49,242 bases of DNA from NCBI GenBank assembly GCA_021796415.1, contig JAJYJC010000007.1, forward strand, positions 1 through 49,242, read 5' to 3'. This DNA comes from a bacterium (GTDB lineage Bacteria > Patescibacteriota > CPR2 > UBA1875 > JAJYID01). The position numbers were made by a program, and so were the translations under genes. Below the pieces are notes generated by a model that ran no database searches, had not been told where the DNA came from, and worked only from the letters and a program-made list of their open reading frames with translations. This document shows, piece after piece, positions 39,066 through 47,182 of the stretch. The number at the start of each line of letters is the position of its first letter. Position 1 is the stretch's first letter.

Positions 39066-40091
39066 CTATTGAACTTTGTCTATCTGCGGTCTTCTGGCGA
39101 TATAGCGGAAGATTGGATTTGATGACGTCTTTGAATTGTTGAAAACACGGCTAAAGATACGTACAAAAGCGGCAAATAGAACATAACCAATTATAACACC
39201 TATGGTATTGAATATAACATCGTTGATGTCAGCAATTCGGAAGGTCATTTTCCCAACGAACCCGGTTATAAACTGCAGAAACTCAATAGCTATACTAAAG
39301 GCCGCGCCGATAATGACTACTTTCTTGAAGCGAAGTTTCGTAACAAAAGGCAATCCGAAGCCGAAAGGCATCATCATTAGGATGTTTAGAAGGGATGTTC
39401 TTGCATCTTTCAATGTTAGCGTGGCCAGAGGAATAAGGTTTAGGCCTTTCCCGGCCTTTACTCCATTAAGCATAAGCCCTGATATAAAATATCTTTCAAA
39501 AACCAGAGATTGAAATTGGAACAGCGTATAGTCCAGAACAAAGTAGAGATAAACGTAGAAGATAGTAAAAAAGAGCAGATATACCGAGCTCATCTTTTTC
39601 TTGAAGGCAAGGTAAATAACGATGCCGAGCCAAATCAAACCGAACAGAAGAAATTTTGCTAAAGCAACTGCTGTGTTAAAGTTTTTCGTCTTTTCCCCAT
39701 TTACTGTAGGAGGTGCGCCTTTGGCATTTGTTGTGCAGATCACAACAGTATCTGCGGTAAAACTGCCGTCAGAATCCGGTCCCCCGACTAGCGTTACACT
39801 TTCTCCGGTTTTCAGATTAGACAGTGATACAGAGCCGGCGGACGTTTTGATCGCTGCCTGACTTGCAAGGTAAATGGTTTGAGTCCTGCCATCGTCGTTT
39901 CGCCTGATTGTAAATGAGTTGTTGCCCAACCCGACAATCTCTCCCTTTCCGCCTGTGCCGCTACAAAGATCGCCGGTTGTGGGGATTGCTCCTTCCGACT
40001 GGTTGGCCGCAAGGGCTGCATACTTGTAATTAACAAAAAAAGCCGCAGTGAACACAGCAACTACTGAAAATGTTAATAAAAATTTCTTCAT
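39066..40091 (-). CDS. VanZ-family protein with N-terminal extracytoplasmic beta domain
   Basis: LNLIPLATL...LLNILMMMPFGFGLP...SIAIEFLQFITG...DINDVIFNTIGVIIGY. Confidence 0.8.
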   Translation of the reverse strand: MKKFLLTFSVVAVFTAAFFVNYKYAALAANQSEGAIPTTGDLCSGTGGKGEIVGLGNNSFTIRRNDDGRTQTIYLASQAAIKTSAGSVSLSNLKTGESVTLVGGPDSDGSFTADTVVICTTNAKGAPPTVNGEKTKNFNTAVALAKFLLFGLIWLGIVIYLAFKKKMSSVYLLFFTIFYVYLYFVLDYTLFQFQSLVFERYFISGLMLNGVKAGKGLNLIPLATLTLKDARTSLLNILMMMPFGFGLPFVTKLRFKKVVIIGAAFSIAIEFLQFITGFVGKMTFRIADINDVIFNTIGVIIGYVLFAAFVRIFSRVFNNSKTSSNPIFRYIARRPQIDKVQ

Positions 40092-40374
40092 AGCTTTCCC
40101 TTTGAAAATATTATTATATTCTGAGAAAAAACTTAAGCGATAATTGACTAGTGGCAAAAAACGTGGGGACAAAGATAATTTTTAAAAATAAGCAATTTTT
40201 TTGAAATCATTGGTTCTTGTCTGGTTTGGGTGTAATAAAAAACACGATTTTCATATGAAGTCGTGTTTTTTATTAGATTTTCCTTAATGATTAAAAGGTC
40301 ACAAGGTTTGACCTTTTAAGGGTCAGGCCTTGTAATTTATAAGAAGTGCATTTCTTAAACAAAACATCTATTCT

Positions 40375-40902
40375 TTACCGATTTTTAGTATCAAACAGGC
40401 CCATGTAAATTTCATCATAGTATTTTCCATCGTGTTTGATCTGCTCCTTTAGGCGACCTTCTTCAACGAAGCCAAGTTTGTTATAAAGCCGAAAAGCATT
40501 CTCGTTATAGCTGTTAACCTCAAGGTAAATTTTGTGTAGTTTAAGTTTGCTAAAACCGAAGTTAATTATGTATTCACATGCTTTTCGACCCAATCCACGC
40601 CCCCTGTACTTATCCTCACCAATGATTATATAAAGCATTGCGTTCTTGTCTACAGGGTTAATATCCGTTAATCCAACAATACCAACGGGTTTACCATTTA
40701 CCTCGATGATATAGCGTTTGTCATTTTCGTTATTAACATAGCTTTCAAACCACTTCTTTGCTTCTTTTAACGTTGTGCCTTTTCTGATTTGCCAACCTAG
40801 ATTTTTGCTGATTGCTGGATTGTTTTGCCATTGTGTTCGTAACTTCAGATCAGATACTTCGAGGGGGCGATATACAATTTTTAATTCTTTTTTTCGATCC
40901 AT
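40375..40902 (-). CDS. GNAT acetyltransferase (RimJ/RimL-like)
   Basis: GEDKYRGRGLGRKACEYIINFGFSKLKLHKIYLEVNSYNENAFRLYNKLGFVEEGRLKEQI. Confidence 0.93.
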   Translation of the reverse strand: MDRKKELKIVYRPLEVSDLKLRTQWQNNPAISKNLGWQIRKGTTLKEAKKWFESYVNNENDKRYIIEVNGKPVGIVGLTDINPVDKNAMLYIIIGEDKYRGRGLGRKACEYIINFGFSKLKLHKIYLEVNSYNENAFRLYNKLGFVEEGRLKEQIKHDGKYYDEIYMGLFDTKNR

Positions 40903-41025
40903 AGATATACTCTAACATTATATGGCAAAATCTAAAATGTCCTAGACAAATCCATGAATTTGTTTTATAATCTCGCGCAGTACCTTTACTTGTCCTAACG
41001 AACTTGAAGAAAGGAGGGTATCCCG

Positions 41026-42609
41026 ATGATTAGCATCAAAGAACTGACCTATGAAGTTGCCTCCAGAACGATCCTAGACAAGGTGAACTTCACTGTTGGG
41101 GATGGTGAGCGAGTCGCCATCATTGGTCCTAATGGAGCGGGGAAAAGTACCCTCCTGAAAATAATTATGGAGAGGCTTGACCCAACTGAAGGACAAATCG
41201 TCAGATCAAAGAGTTCCGGCTCCGTAGGTTTCATGCCCCAACATCTGGCTGATCTTGGGCAGTTACCGCACCAGAGTGTGTTGGATTTTATGCTCTCGGG
41301 CAGAAATCTGGACACCCTGACCCAGATTATTAACCAGAAGCTCGCAGAAATGGAACAGACTGGGCTGTCACGAGACGAGTACACCCGACTAGTGCGTGAG
41401 TACTCTGAAGCGTTTGATCAGTTTATGGAGCAAGGTGGCTATGAGGCAGAAGGTGAACTGCTGGAAATCTTGTTGCGGATGAACCTTGATGGGCTCGATC
41501 TCGATCAAGATATCCAGACACTAAGCGGCGGACAGAAGACCAAGGTGGCCTTCGCTCGCGTGCTTTTTTCTCGGCCGCAAGTAATGATTCTAGACGAACC
41601 GACGAATCATCTTGACGAAGAAACCATAAACTGGGCTGTAGAGTACCTGAAGAAGTTCTCTGGAACTCTCATCATGGTGTCTCATATTCCGAGTGTATTG
41701 GATGAGCTCGTTACAAGGATCGTCTACCTCGACGGTAGTGGAAAGGCAGCTATATTCAGAGGGAACTTCACAGAGTTCCAGAAGAAGAAGTTGAATCTTG
41801 ACGCTGCTCAAAAGAAGCTTCGTCGCAAACAGGAAGAAGAGGCCGAAAGGCTATCGGAGTTCATCGAGAAGTGGCGTGGCAAGAGGCCGAAGCTGGTCAA
41901 GGATCGGGAGAAGAAGCTGGAAAGGCTACGTGAGATTATGGTGGAGGCACCAAAAGTACAGCGACAGATTTCGGTTACCTTCCCAGTTTCAGTTCAGCCT
42001 GTTAAAAAGGTTCTTGACGTCAGTAACGTTCACAAAACCTTCGGTAACAACGAAGTTCTTCATGGGGTAGATATCGACTTCTACCGTGGCGAACGAGTTG
42101 CAATCATGGGTCCCAATGGAGCTGGCAAGAGTACCTTGCTGAAGATTATCGCTGGAAGACTAGAGCCAGATAGTGGCAAAGTCATCCTCGGTGATCGGGT
42201 CGACATCGGTTACTATGCTCAAGAGCACGAGTCATTAGACACCACGAGAACAGTTCTAGAGGAAATGATGAGCGTGAAAAGCCTGAACCAATCGAAAGCA
42301 AGGGCGATCCTTGCTCACTTCCTCTTCCAAGGTAATCGGGTTGAGACACTTGTGGGATCATTGAGTCTCGGTGAGCGTAGCCGTTTGGTTCTTGCCAAGC
42401 TGGTTGCATCTGGTCATAACATGCTTTTACTTGATGAACCGACCAATCATCTTGATGTCTTCGCTCGTGAACAGGTTAAGATGGCCCTCAAGAAATATGA
42501 GGGTACCGTTCTGATCGTTTCTCACGATAGCGAATTCCTGGAAGGTATAGGGGTGGAGAAAGTCCTACTTCTTCCAGAGCACAAGTTCGGTCTAATGGGA
42601 CGAATCTAA
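41026..42609 (+). CDS. ABC-F family ATPase
   Basis: Two NBDs (GPNGAGKSTLLKII twice, LSGGQ and LSLGERSRL), duplicated DEPTNHLD, no TM segments. Confidence 0.94.
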   Translation: MISIKELTYEVASRTILDKVNFTVGDGERVAIIGPNGAGKSTLLKIIMERLDPTEGQIVRSKSSGSVGFMPQHLADLGQLPHQSVLDFMLSGRNLDTLTQIINQKLAEMEQTGLSRDEYTRLVREYSEAFDQFMEQGGYEAEGELLEILLRMNLDGLDLDQDIQTLSGGQKTKVAFARVLFSRPQVMILDEPTNHLDEETINWAVEYLKKFSGTLIMVSHIPSVLDELVTRIVYLDGSGKAAIFRGNFTEFQKKKLNLDAAQKKLRRKQEEEAERLSEFIEKWRGKRPKLVKDREKKLERLREIMVEAPKVQRQISVTFPVSVQPVKKVLDVSNVHKTFGNNEVLHGVDIDFYRGERVAIMGPNGAGKSTLLKIIAGRLEPDSGKVILGDRVDIGYYAQEHESLDTTRTVLEEMMSVKSLNQSKARAILAHFLFQGNRVETLVGSLSLGERSRLVLAKLVASGHNMLLLDEPTNHLDVFAREQVKMALKKYEGTVLIVSHDSEFLEGIGVEKVLLLPEHKFGLMGRI

Positions 42610-42637
42610 GATCGGGGGGTCTACGGATCCCCCGATC
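42610..42637 (+). terminator. terminator after ABC-F
   Basis: gatcggggg-gtctacggat-cccccgatc. Confidence 0.6.
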
Positions 42638-42671
42638 TCCCGCTCAAATCAAAAGTTTATTTATATATTGA

Positions 42672-42702
42672 AAGCCCCCTGACATGTAGCGTCAGGGGGC
42701 TT
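42672..42702 (-). terminator. terminator at the end of the putative RiPP operon
   Basis: aagccccctgac-atgtagc-gtcagggggctt. Confidence 0.65.
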
Positions 42703-42756
42703 GCAGCTTTCAGGGGTAAGCTACTAACCTTTTTGTCGGAGAGGAGGATTCCGAAA

Positions 42757-44085
42757 TTAGCCAGAGGTGATCCAGCTTTCGAATATTGCACGAGTCCATC
42801 GGCATTTGTTTGGATCGATGCCATCAATCCTTCCATTTGCATGGAAAGATCCGGCCGCACATCCACCACCACAGCCCGCTATTGCAGGACAGTCAAGACA
42901 CTCGGTGTTCTCAAAACGTGTCCGGTTTAGCCAGGCACTCCTGGAGTCAGTGTTGATACCATCTCTTAAGGTACCAATTTTGGAAAGACCGGTTTCTTCA
43001 AGCGCCTGACATACATGTAGGTCTCCGTCGGGGAAGACGGTGATCTTGCGGCTAGTACCACATTCAGAGATGGATGTTGAACCGCTCTCAAGAGTATGAA
43101 ACTGGCTACAAACCCCAAAGTCTTTGGCGCCTAACCTTTTTGCTGCCTCAGCAGCAAGGGCCATCTGGCGAGCGGCTGCTTCGGGGTAGTCATGTCGAGT
43201 ATCGCCCGTACCGCTCATCAGAACACTCATGTAGTACTCCCGGATTCCAAACCTGTCGACAAGCCAAGGGACGAAAGTCGGAATCTCGTTCAGATTGTCG
43301 TCAGAAACGGTAATCATGGGGACGATCGAGGCACCCTTCGAGTGCAGAATCTCTAATCCTTCCATGACCTTGGCATAGCTGCCGTTACCTGACTTCATAA
43401 CACGATTCAGGTTATGGACTTCCTCAAACCCATCAATTGAGACCTGGAACTCAACCCCCTCCTTGATGAGCACATCAACTGCCGGATCATTAGTCATGGT
43501 TGCGTTAGTGTTTATGACGATTCGACAATCCCGAACCAGACGACCCAGTTTCTGTTCTGTGCGAACTTGCTGAATGGCAGCCAAGATCGCTCGAGTGTTT
43601 AGGAGTGGTTCACCCCCATAAAGGGTTACCTGCTCCCAGTATTCACCAGAACGATCATTGTTTGCGACCTGGTTCGAGAAGTGGTGTATTGCCTCGATTG
43701 CCGTATCTGGGCTCATTTGGCGATTTGCAACCTTACCTGTGAGTGATTTGCTGCCACTTGCTCTATACAAGCAGTATGTGCAGTCGAGGTTGCAAGTAGT
43801 AGTAACAATCAAGTAGAGTCCTTGAATCTGATTGCTGATCGAGAGCTTCCTTGATCGTGCAATCATCATCTCCTCTTTATTATCTGTTACTAGTATGCCT
43901 GTTTCGCGCAGTTTGGTGTACTCGTCACCGAAAAGGGTGAGAAGCCTGGGCTCTTTGAGGTCTGCTTTTCTAAGGTCGGCTAGCCTGTCGAGGGTTTTAT
44001 TACTCAGGAACACCCTCTGTGCCTTTAGTGATTGCCAGACGAAGCCTTGTTTCGAGTAGAAAAAGGCGAATCGTGAAATGCGCAT
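42757..44085 (-). CDS. radical SAM/SPASM peptide maturase 2
   Basis: CNLDCTYC [4Fe-4S] motif, YGGEPLLN, C-terminal CLDCPAIAGCGGGC SPASM; ATG 44085, 5 nt after the preceding stop. Confidence 0.92.
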   Translation of the reverse strand: MRISRFAFFYSKQGFVWQSLKAQRVFLSNKTLDRLADLRKADLKEPRLLTLFGDEYTKLRETGILVTDNKEEMMIARSRKLSISNQIQGLYLIVTTTCNLDCTYCLYRASGSKSLTGKVANRQMSPDTAIEAIHHFSNQVANNDRSGEYWEQVTLYGGEPLLNTRAILAAIQQVRTEQKLGRLVRDCRIVINTNATMTNDPAVDVLIKEGVEFQVSIDGFEEVHNLNRVMKSGNGSYAKVMEGLEILHSKGASIVPMITVSDDNLNEIPTFVPWLVDRFGIREYYMSVLMSGTGDTRHDYPEAAARQMALAAEAAKRLGAKDFGVCSQFHTLESGSTSISECGTSRKITVFPDGDLHVCQALEETGLSKIGTLRDGINTDSRSAWLNRTRFENTECLDCPAIAGCGGGCAAGSFHANGRIDGIDPNKCRWTRAIFESWITSG

Positions 44086-44090
44086 CGCTC

Positions 44091-45161
44091 TCACTTCCTG
44101 GGATATGTGCAGTCGAGATCTTCGTTTTCCATGGCATGAGTAGGGAACACGCCAAGGTTGTAGAAGGTTTGGCACTGAGGATCCGGCGCATAGAAGTCAT
44201 TGTACTTCGACGCTGCGTGTAGTCTACAAGCGCCTTTGCACAAGTTTCGCGCAAGGCAGTTGCCGCAGATGCCCCCAAGCTTGTCTGGGTCCAGATTACG
44301 AAAGGCGGCAAGAACGCTGTTGTTCTCCCAGATCTCATTCAAGGGTGTTCGGGTGAGATCACCGAATATGAAACCGCTCTCGTTGTTGGCGACATGGCAG
44401 AGACTGGCGACTCCTTGTGGTCCTACCCCCAGCATGTTTGATCCCCAGGGGCAGAGTCCGAAGCTCTCGATGTCCATTGGCAGAAGCGCAATATTCATCT
44501 CGATGCTGTTGCGATCAGAATCGTTCTCCCGTAGGAAATCGTAGTATTCATCCAGTATCTTCTGCGTCTCGTCGTAACTTACACCGTAAACGTTACATGC
44601 GTAGACTCCCTTGCCATATTCTATGATGTTCGGGAGAAGACGAAAGCCGAGACCGATGCTGTTGAAGTGCTTAGCCATCGGCAGGATCTGTGTCTTGTTG
44701 CCTTTGTGTAATACGGAAATGACCCGGGCGTTGATGCCGCGATCGGCTACGCTGTTGATCGCATTCATTGTTTTCTCAAACGACCCTTTGCCACGGATCA
44801 GATCGTGGGTCTTGGCATCAAAGCCGTCCATACTGAAGGAGATACGTAAAGAATCTCCTAGTGTGGCCAGTTCGTTGATGATGTTGGGGTTAAGAAGGAC
44901 CCCGTTTGTTTCGATGCTGACGAACAGTCCCTTTTCGGCAATCTTCTGAATGAGCGGGAGCGCATCCTTACGAGTGAAAATCTCTCCACCCGTGATGTTG
45001 ACCTGTTCCAGCCCAAGCTCGATAGCATCATTCACGACACCCTCGAAGAAACTTGCAGGTAATTCGCTCAGTCTGGCGATGCTCTCATCACGTCCGCAAT
45101 GGACACACGAGAGATTGCAGCGATTGGTTAAATTGAGTGCGAGAACCGTGAGCTTATCCAC
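44091..45161 (-). CDS. radical SAM/SPASM peptide maturase 1 (GTG start)
   Basis: CNLSCVHC motif, ITGGEIFTR, C-terminal CGNCLARNLCKGAC SPASM. Confidence 0.92.
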   Translation of the reverse strand: MDKLTVLALNLTNRCNLSCVHCGRDESIARLSELPASFFEGVVNDAIELGLEQVNITGGEIFTRKDALPLIQKIAEKGLFVSIETNGVLLNPNIINELATLGDSLRISFSMDGFDAKTHDLIRGKGSFEKTMNAINSVADRGINARVISVLHKGNKTQILPMAKHFNSIGLGFRLLPNIIEYGKGVYACNVYGVSYDETQKILDEYYDFLRENDSDRNSIEMNIALLPMDIESFGLCPWGSNMLGVGPQGVASLCHVANNESGFIFGDLTRTPLNEIWENNSVLAAFRNLDPDKLGGICGNCLARNLCKGACRLHAASKYNDFYAPDPQCQTFYNLGVFPTHAMENEDLDCTYPRK

Positions 45162-45212
45162 GTTGAACCCCTTCTAGTTGAAAGAGAGGCACCTTGTGTC
45201 TCTCCAAGTTAT

Positions 45213-45287
45213 TTATGGAAGATGGCAGCCACAGTGGCTACTGGACTGCTTAATGATTGTGTTCATGGCCATAACTCGTACTTTCAT
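45213..45287 (-). CDS. putative RiPP precursor C (24 aa)
   Basis: aaaggaggtctacATG; MKVRVMAMNTIIKQSSSHCGCHLP; immediately upstream of SPASM protein 1; not in supplied ORF track. Confidence 0.65.
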   Translation of the reverse strand: MKVRVMAMNTIIKQSSSHCGCHLP

Positions 45288-45396
45288 GTAGACCTCCTTT
45301 CGGCCTGGGTTTTTTGTATGCCATGCTTCAACCTTCATTCTTTGTTTCGCTCGTTATATTAGACGAGGTATGTAAACCTCGGTATTTCTTGATTGT

Positions 45397-45427
45397 GGGC
45401 GAGAGGCGCGTATAGCGCCTCTCGCCC
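45397..45427 (-). terminator. intra-operon hairpin (possible attenuator or processing site)
   Basis: gggcgagaggcgc-gtata-gcgcctctcgccc, 13-bp perfect stem, no T-run on the minus strand. Confidence 0.6.
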
Positions 45428-45438
45428 CACCGCACATT

Positions 45439-45513
45439 CTACCCGCGGCGGCAACTGTAGCGAGTGGTCTTCCGTGCGACGTCTTTGATCTTGTCCTGGA
45501 ATCGCTTCTTCAC
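45439..45513 (-). CDS. putative RiPP precursor B (24 aa, GTG start)
   Basis: gggagggagcatcGTG; MKKRFQDKIKDVARKTTRYSCRRG. Confidence 0.68.
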   Translation of the reverse strand: MKKRFQDKIKDVARKTTRYSCRRG

Positions 45514-45528
45514 GATGCTCCCTCCCTT

Positions 45529-45603
45529 CTACCCGCGACCGCAGTTGTAGCGGGCGGTCTTCCGTGCGACGTCTTTGATCTTGTCCTGGAATCGCTTCTT
45601 CAC
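45529..45603 (-). CDS. putative RiPP precursor A (24 aa, GTG start)
   Basis: ggaggtagtatcGTG; MKKRFQDKIKDVARKTARYNCGRG; start overlaps the arginase-like stop as GTGA. Confidence 0.7.
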   Translation of the reverse strand: MKKRFQDKIKDVARKTARYNCGRG

Positions 45604-46619
45604 GATACTACCTCCTTCCAAACTTTGGAGATTGACAGGGAAAACGTTGAGGTTCTGTCTCCGAGATCTGGTCCATTCAACTCGACCACTTCACCAAGAA
45701 GCGTCCCTTGTTTGGTACTAAAGCCAGTTTTGATACCGGCAAGCTTAGTGCCTTGCTTGATTGCAGTTATCAGCTGCAGGGCCTCTTTTCTTGTTGGGCC
45801 GTCCTCACCTAGTCGATAGAGATTTCGAATGCCGTGCATTCCGATAGGTCGGATGCTGCTTTCGGCAAAGTCCATAGCCTTCTCGGGATCTAACTGGCCC
45901 ACATTTACTGTCGAAACGTTGAGCAGTACACCGAAGGGGCAATACTCCATAGACGTTAGCCGTTCACTTCTAGTACGAAGAACGTCTAGGTCGAAGGATA
46001 GGTATATCTCATCGACTTGTTTCGACTTGAGCCAGGACACAATCGCGATTGGGTTTGTCGAAAAGAAGACGCGTTCGGACACTTCACTTGAGATGCGCGA
46101 AAGAGTATTCCTAATTCTGAAGTCAGCAACGCCAACTAGAACTAGGTAATCGATCACGTCTGCATCTAACAAGTGAGTAAAGACATTACCCTTCCAGAGC
46201 GCTTCCATTTCCGACAGGTCATCGTGTGCGTCGAAGCAAACAATGGCCCTGGTAAATCCGCTCTTGCTGTCCTGGAGCGTGTGAAAAGTGCTGGCATGCG
46301 AATCCGAAAAGAAGAATAGATTCCTAGTCTCGTCAGGGTCGATAAGTTCAGGAATATGGTAATCTTCCATGACGGTACCCGAAAGGTCCATACTGATCAC
46401 CTGTTTTAAGGGTGACGGCCCCTGTCCTAGGGGAATATCAGTCGTATTTTCAAGTTCGACCTGATACTCTTCGTAGAGGTCAAGGATATAGTCTATTCTT
46501 TCGTCGCAGCCCGCATAGTTGCGTAGTGCCTGGATGTTCAAGGAGAGTTGGGTCAGCTCTTTCTTGCCCATCTTTCCGATACTGGAATCTTCCTTAAGAT
46601 GAGGAAGCCAGATGTTCAT
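45600..46619 (-). CDS. arginase-fold protein, candidate peptide arginase
   Basis: Metal-binding-type motifs SDSHAS, VCFDAHDDLSE, YLSFDLDVLR; gaggagg RBS. Confidence 0.72.
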   Translation of the reverse strand: MNIWLPHLKEDSSIGKMGKKELTQLSLNIQALRNYAGCDERIDYILDLYEEYQVELENTTDIPLGQGPSPLKQVISMDLSGTVMEDYHIPELIDPDETRNLFFFSDSHASTFHTLQDSKSGFTRAIVCFDAHDDLSEMEALWKGNVFTHLLDADVIDYLVLVGVADFRIRNTLSRISSEVSERVFFSTNPIAIVSWLKSKQVDEIYLSFDLDVLRTRSERLTSMEYCPFGVLLNVSTVNVGQLDPEKAMDFAESSIRPIGMHGIRNLYRLGEDGPTRKEALQLITAIKQGTKLAGIKTGFSTKQGTLLGEVVELNGPDLGDRTSTFSLSISKVWKEVVS

Positions 46620-46837
46620 TTTGTTCCTCCTCTTCGACTGTCAAGGTCCGCTCCACGGACCGGAGTATAGATTGAAAAAATTTATATCACAAAAAAATAT
46701 TTTTTACAATACTATTTTAATTTTGCTACAGGATTCCAGTATTATTTTTGAGAATAAGTAATGACACCACCCTTAGAATTTATTTGATAATGAAAAAATA
46801 AACTATCCGAAGATAGCTTATTTAACATAATTCTATT

Positions 46838-46914
46838 TGGCGACCCGGACCGGACTCGAACCGGCGACCTCCACAGTGACAGTGTGGCGTTCTAACCAAC
46901 TGAACTACCGGGCC
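46838..46914 (-). tRNA. tRNA-Asp(GTC)
   Basis: Cloverleaf on the minus strand; anticodon loop CTGTCAC, encoded CCA. Confidence 0.95.
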
Positions 46915-47182
46915 AGATGATAATTCAAAATTAACAATTAATAATTCTCAATGAATTTTCAATAACTATCTTACTTTTTGAATTGTTAATTCTTAATTGA
47001 TAATTAACAACAGACCTTGCTATTTTAGCAGAAAATAGGGTTTGAGGCAATGATTTGGAAGGGCAAGAGGCTAGATTCTGGCCAAGCAACGTCAGACGTT
47101 GTCAAGCCAGAATGACATCAATGGGGTTATTCAAGACAAAATGTCGGGATACTTTTATTGCAAGGGTCTGACTCTTGCAATG

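Larger units (their letters stand above)
45439..45618 (-). repeat. 90-bp tandem duplication carrying precursors A and B
   Basis: Two copies with identical leader codons, offset 90 bp. Confidence 0.9.

Noticed and set aside
42657-42872. 71-aa minus-strand ORF at the end of the RiPP operon (possible extra precursor)
   Set aside because: Lies mostly in another frame of SPASM-2 and runs through the terminator; no RBS.
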